Of a stretch of 19,418 bases of DNA, positions 6,165 through 14,623 are shown one piece after another. The stretch lies in contig DAOUBP010000172.1 of the NCBI GenBank assembly GCA_034432655.1, positions 1-19,418 on the forward strand. Direction: 5' to 3'. The notes under the pieces are model-generated. The model searched no databases, was not told the DNA's origin, and saw only the letters and a list, made by a program, of their open reading frames with translations. Both the position numbers and the translations under genes were made by a program. The DNA comes from DAOUBP01 sp034432655 (GTDB taxonomy: Bacteria > Chloroflexota > Anaerolineae > CG2-30-64-16). Each line of letters begins with the position of its first letter. Position 1 is the stretch's first letter.

Positions 6165-7619
6165 CTAAAACGCTTGCCCGGCCACGAACACCGCTGCCGA
6201 ACGGCCCGGCACTTCCACATGCCGCAGCTTGCCGTGCGACACGCGGCCGGGCAGGCCGCCCCACACGTCGGTCAACGTGGTGTCGGGCAACAGGTCCTCC
6301 ACGTCCAGGGTCACCGCGCGAGTCTCGCGGCCGGCATTGAACAGCACCACCGCCGACTCCTGGTTCGCCAGCCGGGCGAAGGCCACCACATCCTCATGCG
6401 CGTAAAGGGTCTCGTAGCTGCCGCGGCGCAGGGCCGGATGCGCGTGGCGCAGCGCTGTCGCCCGCCGGACGAACGCCAGCAGGTCTTGATCCCACGTCTC
6501 GGGCTGGTGCCAGGGGAACGCGCGGCGGCAGTCGGGGTCGGGGCCGCCGGTCATGCCCACCTCGGTGCCGTAGTAGATGCACGGCGCGCCCGGGATGGTC
6601 ATCAGGAACAGCAGCGCAAGCTTCAGCGCCTCCACATCGCCGCCTGCCTGGTGGACGAAGCGCGCCGTGTCGTGGCTGTCCAACAGGTTGAGCTGGACCT
6701 GGACGATAGGCCAGGCGTAAAGGCTCATCAGGCGCTCGATCTCGTTGGCAAAGGCGCGCGCGCCCAAAGGCACCAGTTTGAAGCCGCCCGGCCGGTACTC
6801 GCGATCGAAGGTATCGCGCGCGAAGAAGCCCAAGGCGGCGCGGGAAACCCCATAGTTCATCACCGCGTCGAACTGGTCCCCCTGCAACCAGCGCCCTGCC
6901 TCGCCCCACACCTCGCCGACGATGTAGGCCTCCGGGTTCGCGGCCTTCACCACCTGCCGGAATTCCCGCCAAAAGCTGTCGTCGTCAATCTCGAACGGCA
7001 CGTCCAACCGCCAGCCGTCAATCCCGAACTCGATCCAGTGGCGGGCCACATCGAAGATGAAGCGGCGCACGGCTGGCGTGTTGGTGTTGAATTTGGGCAA
7101 CGCCGGGTTGTTCCACCAGCAGAAGTAGTTGGGCTGCTTGCTGCCGTAAGGCCGCAGCGGCCAGTCGGTCACAGTGAACCAGTCAAGGTAAGCCGATTCC
7201 GGGCCGTTCTCCAGGATATCGTGGAACTGGAAGAAGCCCCGGCTGGCGTGGTTGAACACGCCGTCCAGCACCACCCGGATGCCGCGGGCATGGGCCGCGT
7301 CCAACAACTCCCGCAGCGCTGCATCCCCGCCCAGCATGGGGTCCACCCGGAGGTAGTCGTGGGTGTGATAACGATGGTTGGAGCCGGACTGAAAGATGGG
7401 GTTGAAATAGATCGCGTTGATCCCCAGCTCGGACAGGTAATCCAGGTGCTCGGCCACGCCCAACAGGTCACCGCCCTGGTAAGCATGAGGGGTGGGTGCG
7501 GCGCCCCACGGCTGCAGGTTCGACGGCTTCGGCACCCGGTCCGATTTAGCGAACCGGTCGGGGAAGATCTGATAGAAAACGGCGTCCTTAACCCACTCAG
7601 GGGTTTCGACAGATGACAT
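6165..7619 (-). CDS. GH13 alpha-amylase family glycosidase (neopullulanase/cyclomaltodextrinase-like)
   Basis: 484 residues, starting at ATG 7619 behind GGAG. The GH13 conserved regions are in order: DGVFNHAS (119-126), GWRLDVPFE with nucleophile Asp206, GEVWGEA with acid/base Glu236, and LLDSHDTARF with Asp317. The (beta/alpha)8 barrel begins at once (AVFYQIFPDRF, 13-23), with no N-terminal starch-binding or CBM34 module, and a short beta C-domain follows. There is no signal peptide, so it should act in the cytoplasm on imported maltodextrins or cyclodextrins. The subfamily is my estimate from motif wording. It sits between the cupin gene (24-bp gap) and the small membrane protein in one apparent operon. 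Confidence 0.9.
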   Translation of the reverse strand: MSSVETPEWVKDAVFYQIFPDRFAKSDRVPKPSNLQPWGAAPTPHAYQGGDLLGVAEHLDYLSELGINAIYFNPIFQSGSNHRYHTHDYLRVDPMLGGDAALRELLDAAHARGIRVVLDGVFNHASRGFFQFHDILENGPESAYLDWFTVTDWPLRPYGSKQPNYFCWWNNPALPKFNTNTPAVRRFIFDVARHWIEFGIDGWRLDVPFEIDDDSFWREFRQVVKAANPEAYIVGEVWGEAGRWLQGDQFDAVMNYGVSRAALGFFARDTFDREYRPGGFKLVPLGARAFANEIERLMSLYAWPIVQVQLNLLDSHDTARFVHQAGGDVEALKLALLFLMTIPGAPCIYYGTEVGMTGGPDPDCRRAFPWHQPETWDQDLLAFVRRATALRHAHPALRRGSYETLYAHEDVVAFARLANQESAVVLFNAGRETRAVTLDVEDLLPDTTLTDVWGGLPGRVSHGKLRHVEVPGRSAAVFVAGQAF

Positions 7620-7643
7620 GCGATTGCTCCGCTGAAAATAAGC

Positions 7644-8021
7644 CTAACAGCTCGTGCCGGCCATGTGCCGCGCGGTCGGTATGCCGCACAGGAACCGGAA
7701 CGGCGTCTCGCCCGTGTTCTCGTAGGTGTGCTCCATCCCGGCCGGGACGAAGATCACGCTGCCGGGGCCGACCTCGTGCCACTGGCCGTTCAGCAGAACG
7801 CGGCCCTGGCCCTCGATGACGAAGTTCTCGTGCTCGTAGGGATGGGCGTGCCGGGGGGTGTGCCCGCCCGGCGCGACCTCGATGACGCGCAACGCGTAGT
7901 TCGGCGCGCCGTCGTGCGCTTCGTCAATCACCCAGCGGATGGTGGTGCCGGGCGCTTCCGCGCCGAAGACCTGCGCGGGCACCTCGGTGTAGTGGATGGC
8001 TTTGGCTTTCGGTTCGCTCAT
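7644..8021 (-). CDS. Single-domain cupin protein
   Basis: I choose ATG 8021 because AGGAG (8029-8033) sits 7 nt upstream and a -10-like box lies behind it; the frame is open back to 8147 but that part looks non-coding. The 125-residue protein carries cupin motif 1 (PGGHTPRHAHPYEHE, putative metal ligands His58, His60, Glu65) and motif 2 (PGSVIFVPAGMEHTYEN, His98). That is a full metal-binding set in a small beta-barrel. Such cupins serve as sugar isomerases, dioxygenases or binding proteins; the substrate cannot be told. It is the first gene of the minus-strand cupin-amylase-membrane protein-epoxide hydrolase run and is divergent from the acylase gene. Confidence 0.85.
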   Translation of the reverse strand: MSEPKAKAIHYTEVPAQVFGAEAPGTTIRWVIDEAHDGAPNYALRVIEVAPGGHTPRHAHPYEHENFVIEGQGRVLLNGQWHEVGPGSVIFVPAGMEHTYENTGETPFRFLCGIPTARHMAGTSC

Positions 8022-8069
8022 ACGATGCTCCTGGAAAGGATGTATATGTGATGGTTGACAGCGCCCCCA

Positions 8070-8099
8070 ATTATAGCCTGCACCCCGACAACCGCCAAA
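8070..8099 (-). promoter_or_regulatory. Possible sigma-70 promoter of the cupin-amylase operon
   Basis: On the minus strand a perfect -10 TATAAT (8075-8070) is preceded at 18 bp by a poor -35 (TTTGGC, 8099-8094). It would start transcription about 40 nt before the cupin ATG at 8021. The -10 is convincing, the -35 weak. Confidence 0.5.
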
Positions 8100-8137
8100 C
8101 AGGCGCGGCCGGATATCTGCCACAAACGCGCCGCAAA

Positions 8138-8166
8138 TTGACGACAAACCCTCGATGAATTAGAAT
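8138..8166 (+). promoter_or_regulatory. Sigma-70-type promoter of the acylase gene
   Basis: TTGACG (8138-8143), exactly 17 bp, then TAGAAT (8161-8166), giving a start near 8173 and a leader of about 50 nt before ATG 8223. The leader begins with a small hairpin (gactcg 8173-8178 with cgagtc 8191-8196) and ends with the GGAGGG ribosome-binding site (8212-8217). Confidence 0.65.
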
Positions 8167-8222
8167 CTGCACGACTCGGAGGTAGGGTAACGAGTCTGAT
8201 CAATCCCATTCGGAGGGCTCTT

Positions 8223-10583
8223 ATGCACCGTATCTGGAAAACCCTGCGCGTCATCCTGGTAGCATTGTTGATCCTCCTCCTCCTGGCCCCGCTCGGCGGT
8301 TGGTTGTTCCTGCGCCGCTCCCTGCCCCAGACGGGCGGGTCGCTCCGCCTGGCCGGCCTGAGCGCAGCCGTCGAGGTCATCCGTGATCCCAACGGCATCC
8401 CCTATATCTACGCCCAAAACGATCGCGACGTGTTCTTCGCGCTGGGCTACGTCCACGCGCAGGATCGCCTGTGGCAGATGGAGCTGCAGCGCCGGATCGG
8501 TGCGGGCCGGCTGTCGGAGGTGCTGGGGGAGAGCACGCTGAAGACCGACCAGTTCCTGCGCACCTTGGGGGTCTATCGCGCGGCGCAGGCCGCCTGGCCC
8601 GCGCTCTCGGCCGAGGCCCAAACCGTACTGCAGGCCTATGCGGAAGGGGTCAACGCGTTCCTGGCCAGCGGCCATCCCTTGCCCCCGGAGTTCGTGATCC
8701 TGGGCTTCGAGCCCGAGCCGTGGCAGCCGGCCGACTCGCTGGTGTGGGCCAAGATGATGGCCTGGAACCTGGGCGACACCTACAGCCGCGACATCTACCG
8801 GGCGCAGCTGGCCGCTGCGCTGGGCCCCGAACGTGCCGGCCAGCTCCTGCCCGGCTACCCGGCCGATGCGCCGATCATCCTGCCGTCCGACGCGACCGCA
8901 TCAGGGTTGCGCGAGGTCGAGACGATCTTGCGGGAGCAGTTCGGCCTGGGCGGCGAACATGTCGGCAGCAACAACTGGGTGGTGAGCGGGGCGCGCACCG
9001 CCAGCGGCAAGCCGTTGCTGGCCAACGACCCGCACCTGGGCGCGCAGATCCCCTCCATCTGGTACCTGGCCGGCCTGCACGGCGACCGACTGCATGCGGT
9101 CGGCGCTACCCTCCTCGGCCTGCCCGCGATCGTCATCGGTCACAACGCCGATATCGCCTGGGGCGTCACCAACCTGGGGCCGGACGTGCAGGACCTGTAC
9201 ATCGAGCGGGTGAACCCCGACAACCCGAACCAGGTGGAGGTGAACGGCAAATGGGTTGATATGACCATCGTTGCGGAGGAGATCAAGATCAAGGGCCAGG
9301 AGAAGCCGGTCCGCTGGGCCGCACGCGCTACCCGCCACGGCCCACTGATCTCCGACGTGACATCCCAGCGGGGCCAGGCCCTGGCGCTGCGCTGGCCGTC
9401 GCTCGATCCGGGCGACACCACCATTGAGGCGTTCCTGGGCATCAACTACGCCAGGAACTGGGATGACTTCACAACTGCGCTGCGCAAGTACGTTGCACCG
9501 TCACAGAACTTCGTTTACGCCGACCGGGCCGGCAACATCGGCTACTACGGGCCGGGCCGCATCCCGGTCCGTGCCAGGGGGGATGGCTCGGTGCCGGTGC
9601 CGGGCTGGAACGACGAGTACGCCTGGGCCGGCTGGATCCCCTTCGAAGCACTGCCGCACGCGTATAACCCGCAAAGCGGCTACATCGTCACCGCCAACAA
9701 CCGCGTGACCCCCGACGACTACCCTTACTTCATCACCTACGACTGGGCCGCGCCCTACCGCGCGCAACGCATTGTGGAGCTGTTGACCGCCAGAAACGGC
9801 CTGACCGTGGACGATTTCGCCCGCATCCAGGGCGATCAGCGCTCGGCCCAGGCGCAAGAGCTGCTGCCCGTGCTGTTGAGCATCGCGCCCGAAACCGATG
9901 AACAGCGCCGCGCGCTGGCGCTGTTGCGCAGTTGGGACGGTGTCCTTTCGGCCGAAAGCGCGGCCGCGGCCATCTACGAGGCGTGGTACGCGCATCTGTA
10001 CGAGGCGCTGGTCGGCGATGACGTGGGCGGGACCCTGGCCGACACCCTGTTGACAAGCCATAACCCGACCTTGCTGGCGGAGATCCTGACCGGCAAGAAC
10101 AGCACCTGGTGCGAGGATGTGCTGACCCCGGAGCGTGAAGACTGCCGCGCCAGCGCGCGCGTTGCGCTGGAAAAGGCACTGGAAGACCTGACGGAGCGCA
10201 TGGGGAAGGACATGACCAGGTGGCGCTGGGGCGAGGTCCACCGCACCCAATTCCCGCACAACCCGTTCAGCCAGGTAGCGCCGCTGAAGCGCTTCTTCCA
10301 CCGCAGCATCGAGACCGGCGGCGACATGTTCACCGTCAACCCGTCGCCCTACAAGCTGGCCGCGCGCTACGACGCCAACTGGGTGCCCTCTTACCGCCAG
10401 ATCGTAGACCTGGCCGATTGGGAGAACTCGCGCTTCATGCACACCACCGGCCAGTCCGGCCATCCGTTGAGCCCCCACTACGCTGACCTGATCCCGCAGT
10501 GGCGGGCGATGACCTATGTGCCGATGCACTGGGAGCGCAGCCGGGTGCAGGCTGCGGCCACCCTGGTGTTACAACCCAAATAG
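8223..10583 (+). CDS. Penicillin acylase-family N-terminal nucleophile hydrolase
   Basis: 786 residues, the usual size for this family, starting at ATG 8223, 5 nt after GGAGGG. An N-terminal hydrophobic helix (about 10-30) is a signal anchor or uncleaved signal, so the enzyme is membrane-tethered or extracytoplasmic. The alpha-chain motif IRDPNGIPYIYAQNDRD (53-69) and GYVHAQDRLWQMELQRR are typical. Autocleavage is expected before Ser249 in HVGSNNWVVSG, with Ser249 as the beta-chain nucleophile. Further conserved blocks are GHNADIAWGVTN, RHGP and the VTANNRV stretch. Members hydrolyse amides such as penicillins, N-acyl-homoserine lactones or cyclic lipopeptides; motifs alone do not give the substrate. 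It is transcribed alone. An amidase attacking quorum signals or acylated peptides is possible but inferred. Confidence 0.92.
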   Translation: MHRIWKTLRVILVALLILLLLAPLGGWLFLRRSLPQTGGSLRLAGLSAAVEVIRDPNGIPYIYAQNDRDVFFALGYVHAQDRLWQMELQRRIGAGRLSEVLGESTLKTDQFLRTLGVYRAAQAAWPALSAEAQTVLQAYAEGVNAFLASGHPLPPEFVILGFEPEPWQPADSLVWAKMMAWNLGDTYSRDIYRAQLAAALGPERAGQLLPGYPADAPIILPSDATASGLREVETILREQFGLGGEHVGSNNWVVSGARTASGKPLLANDPHLGAQIPSIWYLAGLHGDRLHAVGATLLGLPAIVIGHNADIAWGVTNLGPDVQDLYIERVNPDNPNQVEVNGKWVDMTIVAEEIKIKGQEKPVRWAARATRHGPLISDVTSQRGQALALRWPSLDPGDTTIEAFLGINYARNWDDFTTALRKYVAPSQNFVYADRAGNIGYYGPGRIPVRARGDGSVPVPGWNDEYAWAGWIPFEALPHAYNPQSGYIVTANNRVTPDDYPYFITYDWAAPYRAQRIVELLTARNGLTVDDFARIQGDQRSAQAQELLPVLLSIAPETDEQRRALALLRSWDGVLSAESAAAAIYEAWYAHLYEALVGDDVGGTLADTLLTSHNPTLLAEILTGKNSTWCEDVLTPEREDCRASARVALEKALEDLTERMGKDMTRWRWGEVHRTQFPHNPFSQVAPLKRFFHRSIETGGDMFTVNPSPYKLAARYDANWVPSYRQIVDLADWENSRFMHTTGQSGHPLSPHYADLIPQWRAMTYVPMHWERSRVQAAATLVLQPK

Positions 10584-10851
10584 CGCCCTTCATCCGGAGG
10601 GAGCCCAAGCCGGCTAGTGGGTCATGTGGTTTGCGTGTGGCCATTCCGGCCCGCTTGAGCGGGCGCCGTTCGGTCGCCCGGCGACTTCAGCGCCGGGCGA
10701 TCCTGGCCGCCACCGGCCTCCCGTCACCCGGCGCGTGTGCGGTCACGCCGGCCCGCCCGACCATGCATGGAGCGGGCTACCTGGCAGCGTCCGGTGAACC
10801 GGACTTGGGCGCGGTGCTGTCGGAATGGCAACATACGCGCCAAGTGACCCA
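10584..10851. repeat. Hairpin-rich region between convergent genes
   Basis: No gene. Four palindromes lie between the acylase and membrane-protein stops: 10649-10664 (gcccgc-ttga-gcgggc), 10674-10700 (tcgcccggcg-acttcag-cgccgggcga, 10-bp arms), 10755-10777 (gcccg...cgggc around ccatgcatgg) and 10789-10804 (gtccggt-ga-accggac). No T-run follows any of them, so termination by classical intrinsic hairpins is not evident. The layout resembles the train at 2641-2739. Confidence 0.65.
10755..10781 (+). repeat. Dispersed hairpin repeat, copy 1
   Basis: A 27-nt word matching 19392-19418 at 23 of 27 positions. The stem gcccg/cgggc encloses a second pairing, ccat/atgg, and is followed by tacc. Two of the four differences fall on paired stem positions and keep the pairing (C-G here, A-T in the other copy). 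Confidence 0.65.
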
Positions 10852-11418
10852 CTAGGTGCTGCGACGTCGCGCAAGCCAGCGGCCGGCCACCAGGGCCGTC
10901 ACGGCCAGCAGCACAACGAAGCTCCCTCCGACGAAGGCCCACTTCAGCAGGGTGAACGGCCCGGCCAAGACGTCTACCACCGGCGTGCTGGCCGGATAAC
11001 GCGCCATTACCAGGGAGGTGGCCAGGTTCTCCAGGTAATCGAAAAGGACGCCCGCCACCGGCACCAGGTTCAGCCACCGCCCCGGGCTTCCCGGCCGGAA
11101 CGCCCTGGCGGACAGCCAGCCGATGGCGACCACCAGGAAGAAGCCGTAAACCACCGGCCAAACCACGTCGAAGGTGAAGCGGGCCTGGATGTACGCCTGT
11201 CGCCCGGCGGGGCCGAACGCCTCGGCCATGTCGTAGAGCCCGGCAGCGGTGTAGAACAGGGATGTGTCGGGCTGACGTTCGCCCCCCGTGCGCGCCGCTG
11301 ACTGCGCGGCCTGGCCGGGCAACGCCAGCGCAGTGAAAACCACGAAGACGACCAGCGCTACCAGCGCGACCGGGCCTTTCGACAGCGCGAGCAGGCGTTC
11401 GGAAAAGTGAGTGAGCAT
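10852..11418 (-). CDS. Multi-pass membrane protein, unknown function
   Basis: 188 residues from ATG 11418 behind GGGGAGG. I see four hydrophobic segments: about 15-35, 84-104, 114-136 and 150-180. Between helices 1 and 2 lies a roughly 45-residue loop with aromatic and acidic residues (TSLFYTAAGLYDMAEAFG, then QARFTFDVVWP), probably outside the membrane or re-entrant. Helix 3 contains the polar stretch FDYLENLATS, and the C-terminus is basic (RRRST). I do not recognise the family. It has its own good promoter, is divergent from the GH13 glucosidase and ends facing the acylase gene, so no operon partner suggests its role. Confidence 0.8.
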   Translation of the reverse strand: MLTHFSERLLALSKGPVALVALVVFVVFTALALPGQAAQSAARTGGERQPDTSLFYTAAGLYDMAEAFGPAGRQAYIQARFTFDVVWPVVYGFFLVVAIGWLSARAFRPGSPGRWLNLVPVAGVLFDYLENLATSLVMARYPASTPVVDVLAGPFTLLKWAFVGGSFVVLLAVTALVAGRWLARRRST

Positions 11419-11454
11419 GCCGACCTCCCCAGGATGGTGATAAATGACCGGCTC

Positions 11455-11483
11455 ATTGTAACAGCGCCGGCCCGCTGGCTCAA
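11455..11483 (-). promoter_or_regulatory. Sigma-70-type promoter of the membrane-protein gene
   Basis: On the minus strand TTGAGC (11483-11478), 17 bp, TACAAT (11460-11455), pointing at ATG 11418 about 37 nt downstream. It lies in the 90-bp gap shared with the divergent GH13 gene; no comparable plus-strand promoter is visible there. Confidence 0.6.
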
Positions 11484-11508
11484 ACTTCCTTCATCGAGAT
11501 GATCGCCT

Positions 11509-13161
11509 ATGGACACGACAGGACCTGTTCCGTGGTATCACAAAACAACCATCTATCAGATCTACCCGCGCTCGTTCTACGACAGCGACGGCGATGGCAT
11601 CGGCGACCTCCGGGGCATTATCTCGAAACTGGATTATGTCAAAAGCCTGGGCTGCGAGACCATCTGGTGCTCCCCCTTCTACGCCTCGCCGCAGCGGGAT
11701 TTCGGATATGACATCGCCGACTACCTGTCCATCGCGCCCGAATACGGCCGGCTGGAGGACGCACTGGCGTTGATCGCTGCCGTCCACGCGCGGGGGATGC
11801 GGATCGTCTTCGACATGGTGCTGAACCACACCTCCGACCAGCACCCGTGGTTCCTCGAGTCGCGTGCGTCGCGGGACAACCCTAAGGCCGACTGGTACCT
11901 CTGGCGCGATCGGCCCAACAACTGGCGCAGTATGATCGGCGGCAGCGGCTGGCACTACGCCCCTGAGCGGGATCAATACTACTGGGCCAGCTTCCTGCCG
12001 TTCCAACCGGACCTGAACTACCGCAACCCGCAGGTGAAGGCGGCCATGCTGGAGGTGGTCCGTTTTTGGCTGGCGCAGGGGGTGGATGGCTTCCGGCTGG
12101 ACATCTTCAACGCCATCTACAAGGATGCGTTGTTCCGGGACAACCCTTTCACCTGGGCGCTGATCCCCGGCGAGGGGTCGCCGGGCGGCTTCTTCCAGCG
12201 GCCGCAATACACTCTCAACCAGCCGGAGACCTACGCGTTCGCCCGCGAGTTGCGCCAGGTCTGCGCTGCGTTCGGCGACCGGCTCCTGCTGGGCGAGGTG
12301 AGCGGCGACCGACCCACGATCCGCCGCTATCTGGGCGAGGAACGAAACGACGGCCTGACGCTGGTTTTCGACTTTGCCATGCTGAACTTCCGGTTCACCG
12401 CGGCGTACTTCCGAGAGCTGATCGCCGCCGAGGAGCGCCACTTCCCGCCCCCTTTCGCGCCGGTCTACGTCTTCAGCAACCACGACCGGCGCCGCAGCAT
12501 GACGCGGTTGGGCGGGGACGCGCGCAAGGCGAAGCTGCTGCACATGCTCCAGCTGACCGCCCGCGGGGTGCCGTGTCTGTACTACGGGGAGGAGATCGGG
12601 ATGACCGACCTGCCGATGCCGTACGGCCGCGCGCTGGATCCCCTGGCGCATAAGTACCGCCTGATCCCGCGGCCGGTTTTCGACCTGCTGGGCATGACGG
12701 TCAACCGAGACGAGGTGCGCACGCCCATGCAGTGGGACGACAGCCCACACGCGGGCTTCACATGCGGGAGCCGGACCTGGCTGCCGGTCCACAGCAACTA
12801 CCGGACCGTCAACGTGGCGCGTCAGGAGGCGGAACCCGGCTCGTTGCTGAACACCATCCGCAGCCTGCTGCGCCTCCGTAACGGGGAGCCGGCGCTGCAG
12901 GAGGGCGCGCTGACGCTGCTGGACGGGCTGCCGGCCGACGTGTTGGGCTACCGCCGGACGTGGTCCGGCCGCACGTCCCGGCCTGACCGGCATGGCCAGG
13001 AGAAGTTGGTGGTGTTGCTGAACTTCGCCGGCCGGGAGCGGGCCTTTGACTTCCCTGCAGGACAGCTCGTCTTTCGGCTGACGGACGCGGACGGTTGCGC
13101 GGCGGGCCGGGTGAGGCTGGGCGGATACGGTGGGGTGATCGTGCGGCCAAACGCAGACTGA
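11509..13161 (+). CDS. GH13 alpha-glucosidase / oligo-1,6-glucosidase-like
   Basis: 550 residues, the length of oligo-1,6-glucosidases. It starts directly with the barrel (WYHKTTIYQIYPRSFYDSDGDGIGDLRGI, 9-37), including the calcium-loop-like DSDGDGIGD (25-33). GH13 regions: DMVLNHTS (102-109), QPDLNYRNP (166-174, typical of the alpha-glucosidase branch), GFRLDIFNA with nucleophile Asp198, LLGEVSG with Glu263 and FSNHDRRR with Asp326. Later RTPMQWDDSPHAGF (about 404-417) is also typical. No signal peptide: a cytoplasmic exo-enzyme acting on short alpha-glucosides. The Shine-Dalgarno is weak, and ATG 11509 was chosen from homology of the N-terminus. Alternatives within this branch are trehalose-6-phosphate hydrolase or a glucosyltransferase; specificity is not readable. 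Confidence 0.9.
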   Translation: MDTTGPVPWYHKTTIYQIYPRSFYDSDGDGIGDLRGIISKLDYVKSLGCETIWCSPFYASPQRDFGYDIADYLSIAPEYGRLEDALALIAAVHARGMRIVFDMVLNHTSDQHPWFLESRASRDNPKADWYLWRDRPNNWRSMIGGSGWHYAPERDQYYWASFLPFQPDLNYRNPQVKAAMLEVVRFWLAQGVDGFRLDIFNAIYKDALFRDNPFTWALIPGEGSPGGFFQRPQYTLNQPETYAFARELRQVCAAFGDRLLLGEVSGDRPTIRRYLGEERNDGLTLVFDFAMLNFRFTAAYFRELIAAEERHFPPPFAPVYVFSNHDRRRSMTRLGGDARKAKLLHMLQLTARGVPCLYYGEEIGMTDLPMPYGRALDPLAHKYRLIPRPVFDLLGMTVNRDEVRTPMQWDDSPHAGFTCGSRTWLPVHSNYRTVNVARQEAEPGSLLNTIRSLLRLRNGEPALQEGALTLLDGLPADVLGYRRTWSGRTSRPDRHGQEKLVVLLNFAGRERAFDFPAGQLVFRLTDADGCAAGRVRLGGYGGVIVRPNAD

Positions 13162-13283
13162 GCGGCTTTTGGGGATTGCGGCGTAGAGACGTCACTTTCC
13201 CGGGCACGGCGGGATGGATATGGCAAGACGATTTTACCGCCGGGCTAATCAGCCTCTTGGAGGGCGACGCCTCTGCATCGCTT

Positions 13284-14006
13284 TCACCGATAGCCCCGAC
13301 GCCTGGCCTCGTCCAGGATGGCCACGGTGGCCGTCGCGCCGCAGCGAGTGGCGCCCAACCGGCGCACCTTGAGCAACGCGTCCAGGTCGCGCACGCCGCC
13401 GGCTGCCTTCACCTGCACCTCGGCCGCGCTGTGCTGCCGCATCAGGGACAACACATGCTCGGTCGCGCCGCGGTAGTTATAATCGCCGTTCGGCTGCTTC
13501 ACGAAGCCGTAGCCGGTGGAGGTCTTGACAAACGCCACCCGCAGCTCCGAACAAATGTGACACAGCCGGATGATGTGCTCGTCCTGCAGATAGTCGGTCT
13601 CGAAGATCACTTTGAGCAGCGCGCCGTGTCGCACACAGGCCTGGTTCACCGCATCTATCTCCGCCCGGACGTACTCCCAGTCGCCGCCCAGCGCCTTGCC
13701 GATGTTGATGACCATGTCAATCTCGGACGCGCCGTCCTGAAGGGCCCCTTCGGTCTCGGCCACTTTGATAGCGGTGGTGCTGTTGCCGTGGGGGAAGCCG
13801 ACCACGGCACAAACCCCTACCTCCGAGCTGGCCAGCGCCTCCCGGCACATAGCGACCGCGTAAGGTTTGACGCAGGCGGTAGCCACGTCGTAACGCCGCG
13901 CCACCTCACACCCGGCCAGAATCTCCGCGTCCGTCAGGGTTGGGTGCAGCAGCGAATGGTCAATCATCTTCGCAAGATCGCGAAGTCTTAACGTGTCTCT
14001 ATTCAT
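13284..14006 (-). CDS. deoC: Deoxyribose-phosphate aldolase
   Basis: 240 residues from ATG 14006. The frame is open further upstream, but that part overlaps the macrodomain gene and lacks DeoC similarity; a G-rich GGGGG stretch sits before the chosen ATG. Class I aldolase residues are in place: Schiff-base Lys161 in FVKTSTGYG, the relay Lys200 in VKAAGGVRD and Asp97 in EIDMVINIG. MIDHSLLHPTLT near the N-terminus and KVIFET (132-137) also fit. It cleaves 2-deoxyribose-5-phosphate to glyceraldehyde-3-phosphate and acetaldehyde in deoxynucleoside salvage. It is the last gene of the seven-gene run, 26 bp after the macrodomain stop, and converges on the GH13 glucosidase. Confidence 0.95.
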   Translation of the reverse strand: MNRDTLRLRDLAKMIDHSLLHPTLTDAEILAGCEVARRYDVATACVKPYAVAMCREALASSEVGVCAVVGFPHGNSTTAIKVAETEGALQDGASEIDMVINIGKALGGDWEYVRAEIDAVNQACVRHGALLKVIFETDYLQDEHIIRLCHICSELRVAFVKTSTGYGFVKQPNGDYNYRGATEHVLSLMRQHSAAEVQVKAAGGVRDLDALLKVRRLGATRCGATATVAILDEARRRGYR

Positions 14007-14032
14007 GAGCAACCCCCGTCTGCGCTGAGCCG

Positions 14033-14623
14033 TCAAGTGACGATGTCTGTCCCCTGGCTGACCAGTTTCTCCACCTCGGCCGCGATCAACTCCGCTGTCG
14101 GCCGGTCTATGTTGGTGAGGCGGATCTCGCGCACAGCGCTGTCCGGGTACGCCCGGCAAAAAGCCAATGCCGTCTGCACCAGGATGGCAGCGCAGCGCGG
14201 TTTCGGGAAGCCGAAGATGCCGCTGCTGATGGCCGGCAGCGCAATGGAGGTCAGCCCACGCGCATGGGCAGCCAGCAAGCTATTCCATACTGCAGAGCGC
14301 AGCCGTTCATCCTCCCCGTGCGTGCCGCCGCGCCACACCGGCCCCACCGCATGGATGACGAGCTTGCATGGCAAGTTGCCGGCCGGGGTCACCGCCACCC
14401 CGCCGGTCGGGACCGGTCCGTGCTTGCGCACCCAGCGGTCACTCTCGGCCTGGATGACCGGGCCGCCGCGGCGGCTGATCGCGCCGGCCACCCCGCCGCC
14501 GTGGGCCAGATATTCGTTGGCCGCGTTGACGATTGCGTCCACGCGCTCCTCGGTCAGGTCACCGAGCCGCGCCTGGATACACTGCCCGGAAGGTGTCACA
14601 TATTCTGCCAGTACCGTGCTCAT
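14033..14623 (-). CDS. Macrodomain protein (ADP-ribose / O-acetyl-ADP-ribose hydrolase-like)
   Basis: ATG 14623 is preceded at 5 nt by GGAGGAG, and the ATGA there overlaps the acyltransferase stop. The 196-residue protein is a single macrodomain of the MacroD/YmdB type: GDLTEERVDAIVNAANEYL (21-39) with the ligand-binding NAAN (33-36), HGGGVAGAI (41-49), an IHAVGPVW strand (90-97) and ALPAISSGIFGFP (128-140) forming the phosphate loop. Such proteins remove ADP-ribose from proteins, deacetylate O-acetyl-ADP-ribose or act on ADP-ribosylated nucleic acid. Its position between an acyltransferase and DeoC is unusual; a role in reversing an ADP-ribose mark or recycling the ribose is inference. Confidence 0.92.
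   Translation of the reverse strand: MSTVLAEYVTPSGQCIQARLGDLTEERVDAIVNAANEYLAHGGGVAGAISRRGGPVIQAESDRWVRKHGPVPTGGVAVTPAGNLPCKLVIHAVGPVWRGGTHGEDERLRSAVWNSLLAAHARGLTSIALPAISSGIFGFPKPRCAAILVQTALAFCRAYPDSAVREIRLTNIDRPTAELIAAEVEKLVSQGTDIVT

Noticed and set aside
6154..6264. N-terminal extension of the small membrane-protein frame to ATG 6264.
   Set aside because: It would overlap the amylase gene by about 100 nt, and the strong AGGAGGG marks GTG 6153.
6174..7616. A 480-codon plus-strand open frame antisense to the GH13 amylase.
   Set aside because: No recognisable motifs and almost exactly mirrors the amylase frame, whose catalytic residues are all intact.
8022..8147. N-terminal extension of the cupin frame up to ATG 8147.
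   Set aside because: It covers the TATAAT box and lacks a ribosome-binding site, whereas ATG 8021 has AGGAG at the right distance.
11491..12993. A 500-codon minus-strand open frame over the GH13 glucosidase.
   Set aside because: No domains; the plus strand has the complete GH13 motif set.
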